A stretch of 9,654 bases of DNA. It comes from Dictyoglomota bacterium. GTDB lineage: Bacteria; Dictyoglomota; Dictyoglomia; Dictyoglomales; Dictyoglomaceae. Location of the stretch: positions 1 to 9,654 of the forward strand of contig JAKOUL010000112.1 of NCBI GenBank assembly GCA_029776735.1. Reading direction: 5' to 3'. Shown here piece after piece: positions 1 through 7,196 of the stretch; the first letter of the stretch is position 1; every line of letters begins with the position of its first letter. The notes beneath the pieces were generated by a model. That model worked only from the letters and a program-made list of their open reading frames with translations. It was not told the DNA's origin and ran no database searches. Both the position numbers and the translations under genes were made by a program.

Positions 1-2
1 TT

Positions 3-257
3 GCCTTACAAGATGAAGCCATAGGGGATTTTGTAGGAGATGAATATAATGGTTTCTTAATACCACATAGTCCCTATAAAATAGAAGAGAGCATTTATGA
101 GTTTGGAAGAAAAATCATTGAACTTATAAATAATAAAGAGTTATATTTTACTCTATCGGAAAATGCAATAAAAAGCGCAAAAGATTACAGTGTACAGGAA
201 ATTAACAGAAAACTTCTATCCATATACGAAAGACTCATTTGGGATTATAATAAATAA
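3..257 (+). CDS. Glycosyltransferase, GT-B (GT4-like) fold, C-terminal end only
   Basis: This is the last 84 codons of a gene that begins before the window, ending in TAA at 255-257. The visible protein reads like the C-terminal Rossmann domain of a family 4 (group 1) glycosyltransferase: a segment with E-A-I-G-D-F-V-G-D followed by N-G-F-L-I-P, which matches the usual 'nucleotide-sugar-binding E, then NGFLV' region, and then amphipathic helices with the typical '...L..NA...A.DYS...I...L..IYERLI' ending. Such enzymes transfer a sugar from a nucleotide donor to a glycan or lipid, often in envelope synthesis. Donor and acceptor cannot be told from this fragment. The next gene, nurA, starts 2 nt after the stop, so the two are probably cotranscribed. 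The assignment rests on pattern only; the catalytic N-terminal half is outside the window. Confidence 0.68.
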   Translation, partial: ALQDEAIGDFVGDEYNGFLIPHSPYKIEESIYEFGRKIIELINNKELYFTLSENAIKSAKDYSVQEINRKLLSIYERLIWDYNK

Positions 258-259
258 TA

Positions 260-1369
260 ATGCCGGATTTTATTTCTCTGTTTATAGAAGAGGTCAATAG
301 AAAAAAGCCAAAGCTAAATGAACTCTTTTTTAAGGAAAAAGTAAAAGAGGATACTGCCCTTTTTGAATTCATTAAAAATCTATGGAATGACCTACCTGAA
401 AGTTTTTCTCATAATGGAAAAAATCTGTATGCTATAGATGCTTCCCAAAGAATGCTTTCTTTTGCCTTAGGACCATATCTTTTTATAAGTCAAGGACTTG
501 CTATAGGCTCTAATGGATATGAAAAAGCAATGCTCTCTCTTGAGCCAGTACATAGCTCTATATTAGAAAATCATTTAGCATGGATCAGAGATATCCTTAT
601 GCAGGATATTGAAATAAAGTTAGCATTAAAGATAGTAGAAGAAGAAAATCCACCCTTTATATTATTCTTAGATGGCTCATTATTATCCAGACTCTCTTAC
701 CTTATAAGATACATTACCTTTGAAATTATAGAATATCAAAAATTAACCCAAGAAGTATTAGATAATACCATTAAGCTTATAAATCTTGCTAAAGAGAAAA
801 AAATTGAACTTATATCCATATCAAAAGTAAGTAGAAATACCTTTCTATATCAAATTTTCTCTATAGATCATCCAGAGGTAAAGGATAAATTTCCATATCC
901 TCCCACAGATTCAGAAATCCTATCTATATTTACCTCAACTCCAGGATATAGTAATCCTCTTCTTACTGGAGGAGAAAGAGTCCTTGGGAATAAACAGATG
1001 GAAATTTTAGATATAAATAAAGAGTTAAAAAACTCTATAAGCAAATTACCTGCTTTTGCTACTTTTTATGTGAGACTTCTTCCAAAAGATCAAGTACTTC
1101 GTATAGATATTCCTGCGTATATGATTGATGATAAAAGTACTCTTCTTTCTATAGATTTTCAGTGGCTAAAAGATGTGGATATAAACAGTGTTCTCAGTAT
1201 ATTAAATGATAATTGCGTTAGCTCTCAGATATACCAAACTCCTTTGTATTTAGTTGACAAAGTTGTTAGAATAAAAAGAGAGCCTGATCTTGAAAGATAT
1301 CTTATGATTCTTAGAAGAGAATTTTCAGATCTTTTAGAACTTGATAAAAGCCAAAGGAGGTTCTACTAA
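260..1369 (+). CDS. nurA: NurA-family DNA nuclease
   Basis: This 369-aa protein matches the NurA family of RNase H-like nucleases, which work with the HerA translocase to resect DNA ends to 3' overhangs. Two characteristic acidic strand motifs are visible: A-I-D60-A-S-Q-R and L-F-L-D138-G-S-L. Glu118, on a helix about 20 residues before the second motif, sits where the archaeal catalytic Glu lies. These would bind the Mn2+/Mg2+ ions. Near the C-terminus, Y325-x-x-P328-L-x-x-x-D333 resembles the last family motif, but Asp stands where archaeal enzymes have a His. The ATG at 260 was chosen because it lies 2 nt after the upstream stop; no clear Shine-Dalgarno precedes it, which fits translational coupling. 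Immediate linkage to herA strongly supports the call. No signal peptide or membrane segment is seen. Function is inferred from family and context. Confidence 0.88.
   Translation: MPDFISLFIEEVNRKKPKLNELFFKEKVKEDTALFEFIKNLWNDLPESFSHNGKNLYAIDASQRMLSFALGPYLFISQGLAIGSNGYEKAMLSLEPVHSSILENHLAWIRDILMQDIEIKLALKIVEEENPPFILFLDGSLLSRLSYLIRYITFEIIEYQKLTQEVLDNTIKLINLAKEKKIELISISKVSRNTFLYQIFSIDHPEVKDKFPYPPTDSEILSIFTSTPGYSNPLLTGGERVLGNKQMEILDINKELKNSISKLPAFATFYVRLLPKDQVLRIDIPAYMIDDKSTLLSIDFQWLKDVDINSVLSILNDNCVSSQIYQTPLYLVDKVVRIKREPDLERYLMILRREFSDLLELDKSQRRFY
1353..1360 (+). promoter_or_regulatory. Shine-Dalgarno AAAGGAGG, unusually far from the herA start
   Basis: A perfect AAAGGAGG lies inside the last codons of nurA. 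It ends 18 nt before the only sensible herA ATG (1379), well beyond the usual 5-10 nt. No ATG, GTG or TTG in the herA frame lies between them. It is still the best ribosome-binding candidate for herA, perhaps helped by ribosomes terminating at the nurA TAA (1367-1369). Confidence 0.5.
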
Positions 1370-1378
1370 AAAGTTCCT

Positions 1379-3064
1379 ATGGAGACAAAATGTGTTGGTT
1401 ATTTGGTAGGGGAAAGTTATTGTGACAGTTTTCAATTCATAACTAATGAAGAATTAGCACCAAAAAGATTAGAGTATGTAATAACAAAAGGCACCAGTTC
1501 CTCTGAGGAAGAGGTAGAAGTTTTAGCTCAGGTAGAAAGCTTAAGAGCATTCTCTGATGTACTTTCAGAAGATCAAGAATATGATGCTACTATAAAACTC
1601 TTAGAACTAAATTATAAACTTCCTCTTAAATTAATAGCTTCAGCAAGAGTCCTGGGGTATTTGGATAAGGATGGAAATATACAACTTCCAAGATCTGTAT
1701 CCCTTCCAGGGTCTCCTGTCTATCCTGCACCAGATCCGCTTCTTGAAAAATTCTTTACTCACAATAAACCTACTGCTATAGAGATAGGTACTCTTCTGTA
1801 TAGATCCAAGGTAAAAGTGACTCTTGACCCTAATGGATTAAGAAGACATTTAGCAATAATAGCTCAAACAGGAGCTGGAAAGTCCTATCTTACAGGACTT
1901 CTTCTGGAAAAATTAGTAAAACTTGGAGCTACAATACTGGTTTTTGATCCTAATAGTGACTATGTTTTGTTAAAGCGAAAAAGGAATAATCTAAGAGAAT
2001 TCTCTTCAATTGCTAATAATGTTACAGTATATAGAATTCCTCGGGTGCAAGGAAGATTTAGTAATGAGATGATAGGCGGAGTAGAATCTTACTCTATTCG
2101 TTTCAGTGAATTAGAAAATGAACAGATTTCAGAAATTTTGGGCATCTCTGAGTATAGCAATATAAGAGATGCTGTGGAAAGAGTAATAGACGGATTTAGA
2201 AAATCAGGAGTTGATTTTACACCTAATGACTTATACGCTAAATTGGAAAAAATTGCAGGAGAAAAGGAAGATGAAGAATCAGAGCCTGTTTTTGATTTTG
2301 AAGATCTTGAAAGAAGAACAGTAAAGGATGCAGAAAAAAATAACAAGAGAAAATACTCCGAAGAGATGATTAGTGGAGCCAGAAAAGCCCTAAAATATGT
2401 AAAATGGATAAAAGATTATCCTATATGGGGATTTAAAGATATAAAAGTAGAAAATATATTAAAACCAGCTCAGATATCTGTTATAGATTTAGCAGGAATA
2501 GAAAAAAATCTTCAAGATTTAGTAGTAAGTAAGTTATTAAATGATATATGGACAAAAGCAAAATCAGAGGGTCTTCCATACCCCTTCTTCATTGTCCTTG
2601 AAGAGGCTCATAACTTAGTACCAAAAGAAAAGGCTGAAAAATTAAGAAGTGCAAGGATAATAAACTCTATTGCTTCGGAAGGCAGAAAATTTAAAGTATT
2701 TCTTATAGTGGTTACCCAAAGACCATATAAGATAAGTAGCAATACCCTCTCTCAATGTGGAAGTCAAATCATAATGAGGCTTACAAATCCTACAGATCAG
2801 GCTGCAGTAAAAGAAGCATCAGAAGCACTTTCAGAAAATCTTTTCAATGATCTTCCAGGATTAAATATAGGTGAAGCCATAATCTTAGGAAAACTTACTA
2901 AAATACCTGTTATGGTAAAAATAGGAGAAAGAGAAACTGCAGAAGGCGGTTTTGACATTGATTTAGATGAGGAATTCCAAAAAGCATTAAGTGTTGCTAA
3001 TATTAATGATCTATTTTCTAATAATCTTCCAGAAGACCTACCTGATTTTGGAAATGACATCTAA
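1379..3064 (+). CDS. herA: HerA-type hexameric DNA translocase/helicase ATPase
   Basis: This 561-aa protein matches HerA of the FtsK/HerA ATPase superfamily, a hexameric ring motor that drives DNA through NurA during end resection. The N-terminal part (about 1-130) is a beta-rich HAS-barrel-like domain opening with V-G-Y-L-V-G-E. The RecA-like core has Walker A Q-T-G-A-G-K168-S, Walker B with the catalytic pair L-E408-E409-A-H411, and the conserved T-Q-R448-P segment that supplies an arginine contact. The charged stretch at roughly 260-335 corresponds to the variable helical insertion between Walker A and B. Archaeal HerA is about 500 aa, so this one is slightly long. ATG 1379 is used because the family's opening motif follows at once. 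The gene is in the same reading frame as nurA, with one TAA between. Its stop overlaps the next start by 1 nt (TAATG), indicating coupled translation. Confidence 0.92.
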   Translation: METKCVGYLVGESYCDSFQFITNEELAPKRLEYVITKGTSSSEEEVEVLAQVESLRAFSDVLSEDQEYDATIKLLELNYKLPLKLIASARVLGYLDKDGNIQLPRSVSLPGSPVYPAPDPLLEKFFTHNKPTAIEIGTLLYRSKVKVTLDPNGLRRHLAIIAQTGAGKSYLTGLLLEKLVKLGATILVFDPNSDYVLLKRKRNNLREFSSIANNVTVYRIPRVQGRFSNEMIGGVESYSIRFSELENEQISEILGISEYSNIRDAVERVIDGFRKSGVDFTPNDLYAKLEKIAGEKEDEESEPVFDFEDLERRTVKDAEKNNKRKYSEEMISGARKALKYVKWIKDYPIWGFKDIKVENILKPAQISVIDLAGIEKNLQDLVVSKLLNDIWTKAKSEGLPYPFFIVLEEAHNLVPKEKAEKLRSARIINSIASEGRKFKVFLIVVTQRPYKISSNTLSQCGSQIIMRLTNPTDQAAVKEASEALSENLFNDLPGLNIGEAIILGKLTKIPVMVKIGERETAEGGFDIDLDEEFQKALSVANINDLFSNNLPEDLPDFGNDI

Positions 3065-4242
3065 TGTTAAAGATTCTCATAACTGCAGATAGCCACCTGG
3101 GAAGATACTATAGAAAAATGCTTCCCGAAAGATTACAGGAAAGGAGAAGGAGATTAAGAAACTCCTTGCAGGAAGTTATTGACTATGCTATAGAAGAAAA
3201 GGTTGATATCTTTATACAAGCAGGAGATCTCTTTGACTTATCAAATCCAAGGAATCAGGATCTCACTTTTATAGCCAGAGAATTTGCGAAACTTAAAAGA
3301 AACAATATTGAGACTTATGCCATAGGTGGAAATCATGATGCACCAAATATGGTGGATAATGATTCTTTCCCTATTAAAATCTTTGAAGAGGCAGGACTTA
3401 TAAAAGTATTTCCATCCCAATCTACTGTTAAATACGAAATATATAAGAATAGTAGCTCCGAAAGAGTACTGATTGGTGGACTTTCTCATGATCCAAGGAA
3501 AAAAGGAAGGATGGATCCTTTAGAAAAAATTATTGTACCACCTGATATACCTTCCGATGAAGATCTATTTAAAATACTTATCCTTCACTACTCTTTTGAA
3601 AAATTTGCTCATCCCAAAGCTCAGGAGCCACAAGTTACCTTAGCATCTCTTTCCACATTACCATTTAATTTGTATATTCTTGGACATCTCCATAAAAAAA
3701 ATGAATATCGTTTTGAAGATAAACTTTTACTTATTCCAGGAAGTACTGAAAGATTTGAGTTTGGGGAAGAGAATATAACTCCAGGTTTTTATCTTTTAAG
3801 AATTCAAAGTAAAAAAGTAAGCTTTGAGCATCATAAAGTAAATGTGCAGCCTATGAGAAATATAGAGATTAAACTAACAGAGGTATCCGAAGAAGATCCT
3901 ACAGGTTCCATTATAGAAAGAATTGTAAATGTATCTCAGAAAGACCAACTATTAAAATGTAACTTAATAGGTGCAATTCCTCTTTCTATCTATCAAAGAA
4001 TAAACTTTAGCAAGCTATTAGAAGAAGGCACATCATTAAATTTTCTCTTTGATTTGGATACCCAGAACTTAAAAATTCTTGGAAAAGAGATTAATACCCT
4101 CCCAGTAGCAGATTTAAGCCTTGACAAAGTAATTAATGATGTAACAGAAAAATATATAGAAGATAACATAAATGATAGAGAAACTATTATAGAAGCCATG
4201 AACTGGATAAGAGAGACATTAAAGGAAGAAAAAATACTATGA
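3064..4242 (+). CDS. Mre11/SbcD-type double-strand break repair nuclease
   Basis: This 392-aa calcineurin-like metallophosphoesterase is the Mre11/SbcD-type partner of the Rad50-like ATPase encoded next. All five phosphoesterase motifs are visible: A-D9-x-H11-L-G, A-G-D55-L-F-D58, G-N90-H91-D92, L-H175-Y, and G-H208-L-H210. These residues bind two Mn2+ ions and catalyse 3'-5' exonuclease and endonuclease cleavage at DNA ends. The region after about residue 245 should be the capping domain, and the C-terminal helices (about 355-392) are a plausible Rad50-coil-binding segment. The ATG overlaps the herA stop by 1 nt with no strong Shine-Dalgarno, and its TGA overlaps the next ATG as ATGA. Given the membrane hairpin in its partner, it could equally be named as a YhaO-like protein (the SbcD-like partner of YhaN in Firmicutes); a tree is needed to choose between mre11, sbcD and yhaO, so no symbol is given. 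Confidence 0.93.
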   Translation: MLKILITADSHLGRYYRKMLPERLQERRRRLRNSLQEVIDYAIEEKVDIFIQAGDLFDLSNPRNQDLTFIAREFAKLKRNNIETYAIGGNHDAPNMVDNDSFPIKIFEEAGLIKVFPSQSTVKYEIYKNSSSERVLIGGLSHDPRKKGRMDPLEKIIVPPDIPSDEDLFKILILHYSFEKFAHPKAQEPQVTLASLSTLPFNLYILGHLHKKNEYRFEDKLLLIPGSTERFEFGEENITPGFYLLRIQSKKVSFEHHKVNVQPMRNIEIKLTEVSEEDPTGSIIERIVNVSQKDQLLKCNLIGAIPLSIYQRINFSKLLEEGTSLNFLFDLDTQNLKILGKEINTLPVADLSLDKVINDVTEKYIEDNINDRETIIEAMNWIRETLKEEKIL

Positions 4243-7196
4243 TAAAACTTGCAAGCTTAAAACTTGCTAACTTTAAACAGTATGAAAAAGCAGAGATAGA
4301 CTTTCCTGATCAAGGGAGAATCCTTATAAAGGGCAAAAATGAGGCAGGGAAAAGCACTATTTTTGAAGCAATAGTTTTTGCTCTCTTTGGAGAACCCATA
4401 TATGTAGGAAACAGTGATAAGGACAATAGAAATTTAATAAGATTTAATGCAGATTCTACCACAGTAGAGCTCATTATAAAAACTGATGAGAAAAGAATAA
4501 AAATAAAAAGAACTCTCTCTACCCGAAATTCTCAAAGTTGCTCGTTAACTATAGAATCGCTTACTTCAGATACTACTCCTGTTTTTATTACAAAAGTAAA
4601 ACAAACTAACGAAAGGATTATTAAAGAGATAGGCATAGACAAAAAGATTCTCGTAAATACATGCTTTGTAGGACAGAAAAAAATAGGTTCTTTAGAAGAT
4701 TTAAAACCTGGAGAAAGACAAGAAATTATTTCCAAACTTTTCAATTTAGAGTATTTAGGAGAAGCCATTGAATTAGCAAAAGATAATAGGAAGAAATATA
4801 AAGATGAGATAGAAACTTACGAAATCATAAAAAAAGCAGGGGAAGCAAAAAAAGAGCTACCTCAAATAGAAAAAGAACTTCAAGAAATTCAAAAAAGGAA
4901 ATTGGAAATTGAAAAAATAGAAAAAGCAAAAGAGATACTTAGCAAAGAAGAGGCTATAAAAAATCTCTCAAGGGAAATAGAAACTTTAGAAGAAAAAGCA
5001 AAGGCTCTTGAAAAAGAGGTAGAGAGATTTAAGAAATACAGAGAGGAAGAAAAAAAACTTGAAGAAATATTTAACATAAAGGGGAACATTCAAAATTTTG
5101 AAGAACAGAAGACAAAAATTGAAGAGAGAATAAAAGATTTAGAAGAGATTATAAAAAATGAGCCTTCTGTAAAAGAAAAACTAAAAGAGTTAGAAAAAGG
5201 CTTGGAAATAAAAAATAAAATAGAGGAACTTAAAAAGGAGCTATCAGATTTAACAATAAAGATAACTAAGTTAGATGAAAACATACCTAACTTAAAAGAA
5301 AAGGCAAGCAACCTTAAAGAGCTTCTGGAAAAGACAAAAAGTATAGCAGACAAAAAACAGGAAATAGATTCATTAGATAAAGAGAGAGAAAGCATAGAAC
5401 AAAGACAAAAAATATTGAGAGAAAGAGAAGAAAAGATAAATAACATCTTACCAAGGATAAAAAATTTAGATAAGGAAGAGGACGCTATCCAGAAAGCCAT
5501 TGTTACTTTATCTCAAATAGAGAAGGTTAATAATTTAAAAAACAATCTTTCTAAAAATAGAAAAAATGTTATCTCAGTCCTTATTTTATTAATAGCCTCT
5601 TTAATTTTAACTTTCTCTTTAAATTCTCTTTTTATCCTATTAGCATTATGCTCTCTAATATTTCTTGTTTCTTTTTATAGAACTTATTCAAAAATAAGAA
5701 GTAACTATGAGAAAGAATCAGGCAGATTAGAAGATTCCTTAGAGGCTCTTCCTGAAAATTTAAAGAACCAACAAGAAGAGCTCTTAAAAGAAAGACTAAG
5801 TAATATTCAAACACTAAGACGAAAGAAACAAGAACAGATAGAAAGAATAGTCTCAAAGATTGAAGAGAAAATTGAAAGTAGTAATAAAGAAATCATATCT
5901 AAAAGAGAAGAAAAAGCAAAATTAGAAGCAGAACTTAGAAGCTTAATTGAAGATGAAAAAAGAGCTAAAGGACTCATGGATGAGCTTTCTAACACACTAA
6001 AATGCGCAAGAGATCTTTCCCACATTGAGGAGAGTATAAATAAGTTAGAAGCACTTTATAAAAAATACCAATCAGATAGAGAATACTTAGAAAAAAATAT
6101 ATCTCAATTAAAAGGACAAGATCTCTTTTCTGAAAAGAATTTATCAGATCTTTCCTTAGAAAAAGGGTCTTTAGATGCTGAAATTAAGAAAATTGATGAA
6201 GCTAAAAAAGAAGTAGAAAAAGAAAAGAAAGATTACGAAAATATAATAAATAACTTGACACAATTAAATAAAACTCTGGGAGAAAAGACTGAGAATTTTA
6301 TCTTACCATCTCCAGAATATCTCCAAGAGCTCAAAGAGAAAATAAAGGAATTAGAAAATAAAAATACTGAAGAAAATTCTAAAAAGGCAAATGAAGAGCT
6401 ACATAGAAAAAAAGGAGCAAAGGATAATTTAGAAAAGATTTATAACTCTTTGATAGAAGAATTTATAGATAAATTTAAAGAAGAGAATTGGAAAGAGTTA
6501 GCCTTCATTGATATAGGACATGAAGAGAAAGAGTCCATTAATTTAAATGAAAAAGATCTTCTTCAAAAAAAGGGCGAAATGGAAGGAATTATTAAAGAAT
6601 TTGAGTTAAAGACAGGGAGAAAAAGAGAGGAATTAGATCCTGAAAAAGTAGAAAAGAATTATAGAAATTTAGAAAAAAACATGCTAAAGATGGACTACGC
6701 TGTAAAGATTATAGAAAGTATAAGAGAAAGTATTCTCAAGGCAGTACTTCCAAGAACCATGGCTTTTATGCAGAAATTTCTTCCCATACTTACTGCAGAT
6801 AGATATCATTATGCAGAGATTGATGAGGATTACAAATTAAAAGTCTATACCAATTATCAAAGTACACCTATTGAGAAAAACCTCTTTAGTGGTGGGACTC
6901 AAGATCAATTATCTCTTGCCCTAAGACTTGCCTTTGCTATGGCAACTCTTCCCCAAAACAAAGGAGTCCAACCTGGATTTATATTCTTAGATGAACCCTT
7001 AGGTTCTTTTGATGAGGAGAGAGGAAAAGCTCTTGTACAGCTTTTAACTCAGGGAGAGATCGCAGAGTATTTTGATCAGATCTTTGTTATAACTCATATA
7101 CCTATAGAAGAGAGCCTTTTTGATGAAATCATATACATAGAAAACGGAAAAATTATCAGAAGAATGGAGGATTTTAATCAAGCTTTAGACTTTTGA
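4239..7196 (+). CDS. Rad50/SbcC-type SMC-like ATPase with internal membrane hairpin
   Basis: This 985-aa protein is an SMC-like ATPase of the Rad50/SbcC/YhaN group, expected to form a complex with the nuclease encoded just upstream. The N-terminal half-head has Walker A G-K-N-E-A-G-K38-S-T and a Q-loop at F-V-G-Q146. The C-terminal half-head has the ABC signature S884-G-G-T-Q-D-Q, Walker B F-L-D918-E919-P and a switch His at T-H953-I-P. Between them lies a long Lys/Glu-rich coiled coil (about 170-443 and 481-820). Two features are odd. There is no CxxC zinc-hook motif; only scattered single Cys residues exist, such as Cys471 and Cys589. And residues 444-480 are strongly hydrophobic, resembling two membrane helices joined by a short S-L-N-S turn. 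The NEAGKST form of Walker A and the membrane hairpin recall Firmicutes YhaN. ATGA overlap with the upstream gene indicates coupling; a purine-rich AAAGGAAGAA precedes it. Confidence 0.9.
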   Translation: MIKLASLKLANFKQYEKAEIDFPDQGRILIKGKNEAGKSTIFEAIVFALFGEPIYVGNSDKDNRNLIRFNADSTTVELIIKTDEKRIKIKRTLSTRNSQSCSLTIESLTSDTTPVFITKVKQTNERIIKEIGIDKKILVNTCFVGQKKIGSLEDLKPGERQEIISKLFNLEYLGEAIELAKDNRKKYKDEIETYEIIKKAGEAKKELPQIEKELQEIQKRKLEIEKIEKAKEILSKEEAIKNLSREIETLEEKAKALEKEVERFKKYREEEKKLEEIFNIKGNIQNFEEQKTKIEERIKDLEEIIKNEPSVKEKLKELEKGLEIKNKIEELKKELSDLTIKITKLDENIPNLKEKASNLKELLEKTKSIADKKQEIDSLDKERESIEQRQKILREREEKINNILPRIKNLDKEEDAIQKAIVTLSQIEKVNNLKNNLSKNRKNVISVLILLIASLILTFSLNSLFILLALCSLIFLVSFYRTYSKIRSNYEKESGRLEDSLEALPENLKNQQEELLKERLSNIQTLRRKKQEQIERIVSKIEEKIESSNKEIISKREEKAKLEAELRSLIEDEKRAKGLMDELSNTLKCARDLSHIEESINKLEALYKKYQSDREYLEKNISQLKGQDLFSEKNLSDLSLEKGSLDAEIKKIDEAKKEVEKEKKDYENIINNLTQLNKTLGEKTENFILPSPEYLQELKEKIKELENKNTEENSKKANEELHRKKGAKDNLEKIYNSLIEEFIDKFKEENWKELAFIDIGHEEKESINLNEKDLLQKKGEMEGIIKEFELKTGRKREELDPEKVEKNYRNLEKNMLKMDYAVKIIESIRESILKAVLPRTMAFMQKFLPILTADRYHYAEIDEDYKLKVYTNYQSTPIEKNLFSGGTQDQLSLALRLAFAMATLPQNKGVQPGFIFLDEPLGSFDEERGKALVQLLTQGEIAEYFDQIFVITHIPIEESLFDEIIYIENGKIIRRMEDFNQALDF
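5568..5678 (+). other. Predicted transmembrane hairpin inside the Rad50-like coiled coil
   Basis: This segment encodes residues 444-480 of the Rad50-like protein. The first hydrophobic run (about 444-461) is rich in Ile, Leu and Val and uncharged. A short polar turn S-L-N-S follows, then a second run (about 463-480) with Leu, Ile, Phe and one Cys. Lysines and arginines flank both outer ends (K-N-R-K-N before; R481, K485, R487 after), so by the positive-inside rule both coil arms would be cytoplasmic and the turn outside. Each run is about 18 residues, enough to cross a membrane. In canonical Rad50 and SbcC a zinc hook or other soluble apex is expected in this part of the protein. Confidence 0.75.
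7174..7196. other. 23-bp tail-to-tail overlap of rad50-like gene and galU
   Basis: The TGA of the + strand ATPase gene (7194-7196) lies inside the - strand galU reading frame, and the galU TAA (7176 to 7174) lies inside the last codons of the ATPase gene. Both proteins reach their expected family ends, so the overlap is not due to a misplaced stop. I see no convincing intrinsic terminator for either strand within about 60 bp on either side, so transcripts from the two operons probably overlap in antisense. Confidence 0.85.

Noticed and set aside
118..147. Possible promoter TTGAAC, 18 bp, TATATT before nurA
   Set aside because: It lies inside the glycosyltransferase coding sequence, the -35 match is partial, and such matches are common in AT-rich DNA. 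The 2-nt gene gap favours cotranscription.
5090..5500. A 136-codon - strand open frame rich in Ser, Phe and Leu
   Set aside because: It is the antisense shadow of the Lys/Glu-rich coiled coil; its composition mirrors the sense codons, and it has no ribosome site or family motif. The same applies to the other - strand frames within 2089-6025.
6003..6005. Cys589 as part of a Rad50 zinc hook
   Set aside because: It is a lone Cys followed by Ala-Arg-Asp-Leu, with no CxxC partner, so it cannot form the standard hook.
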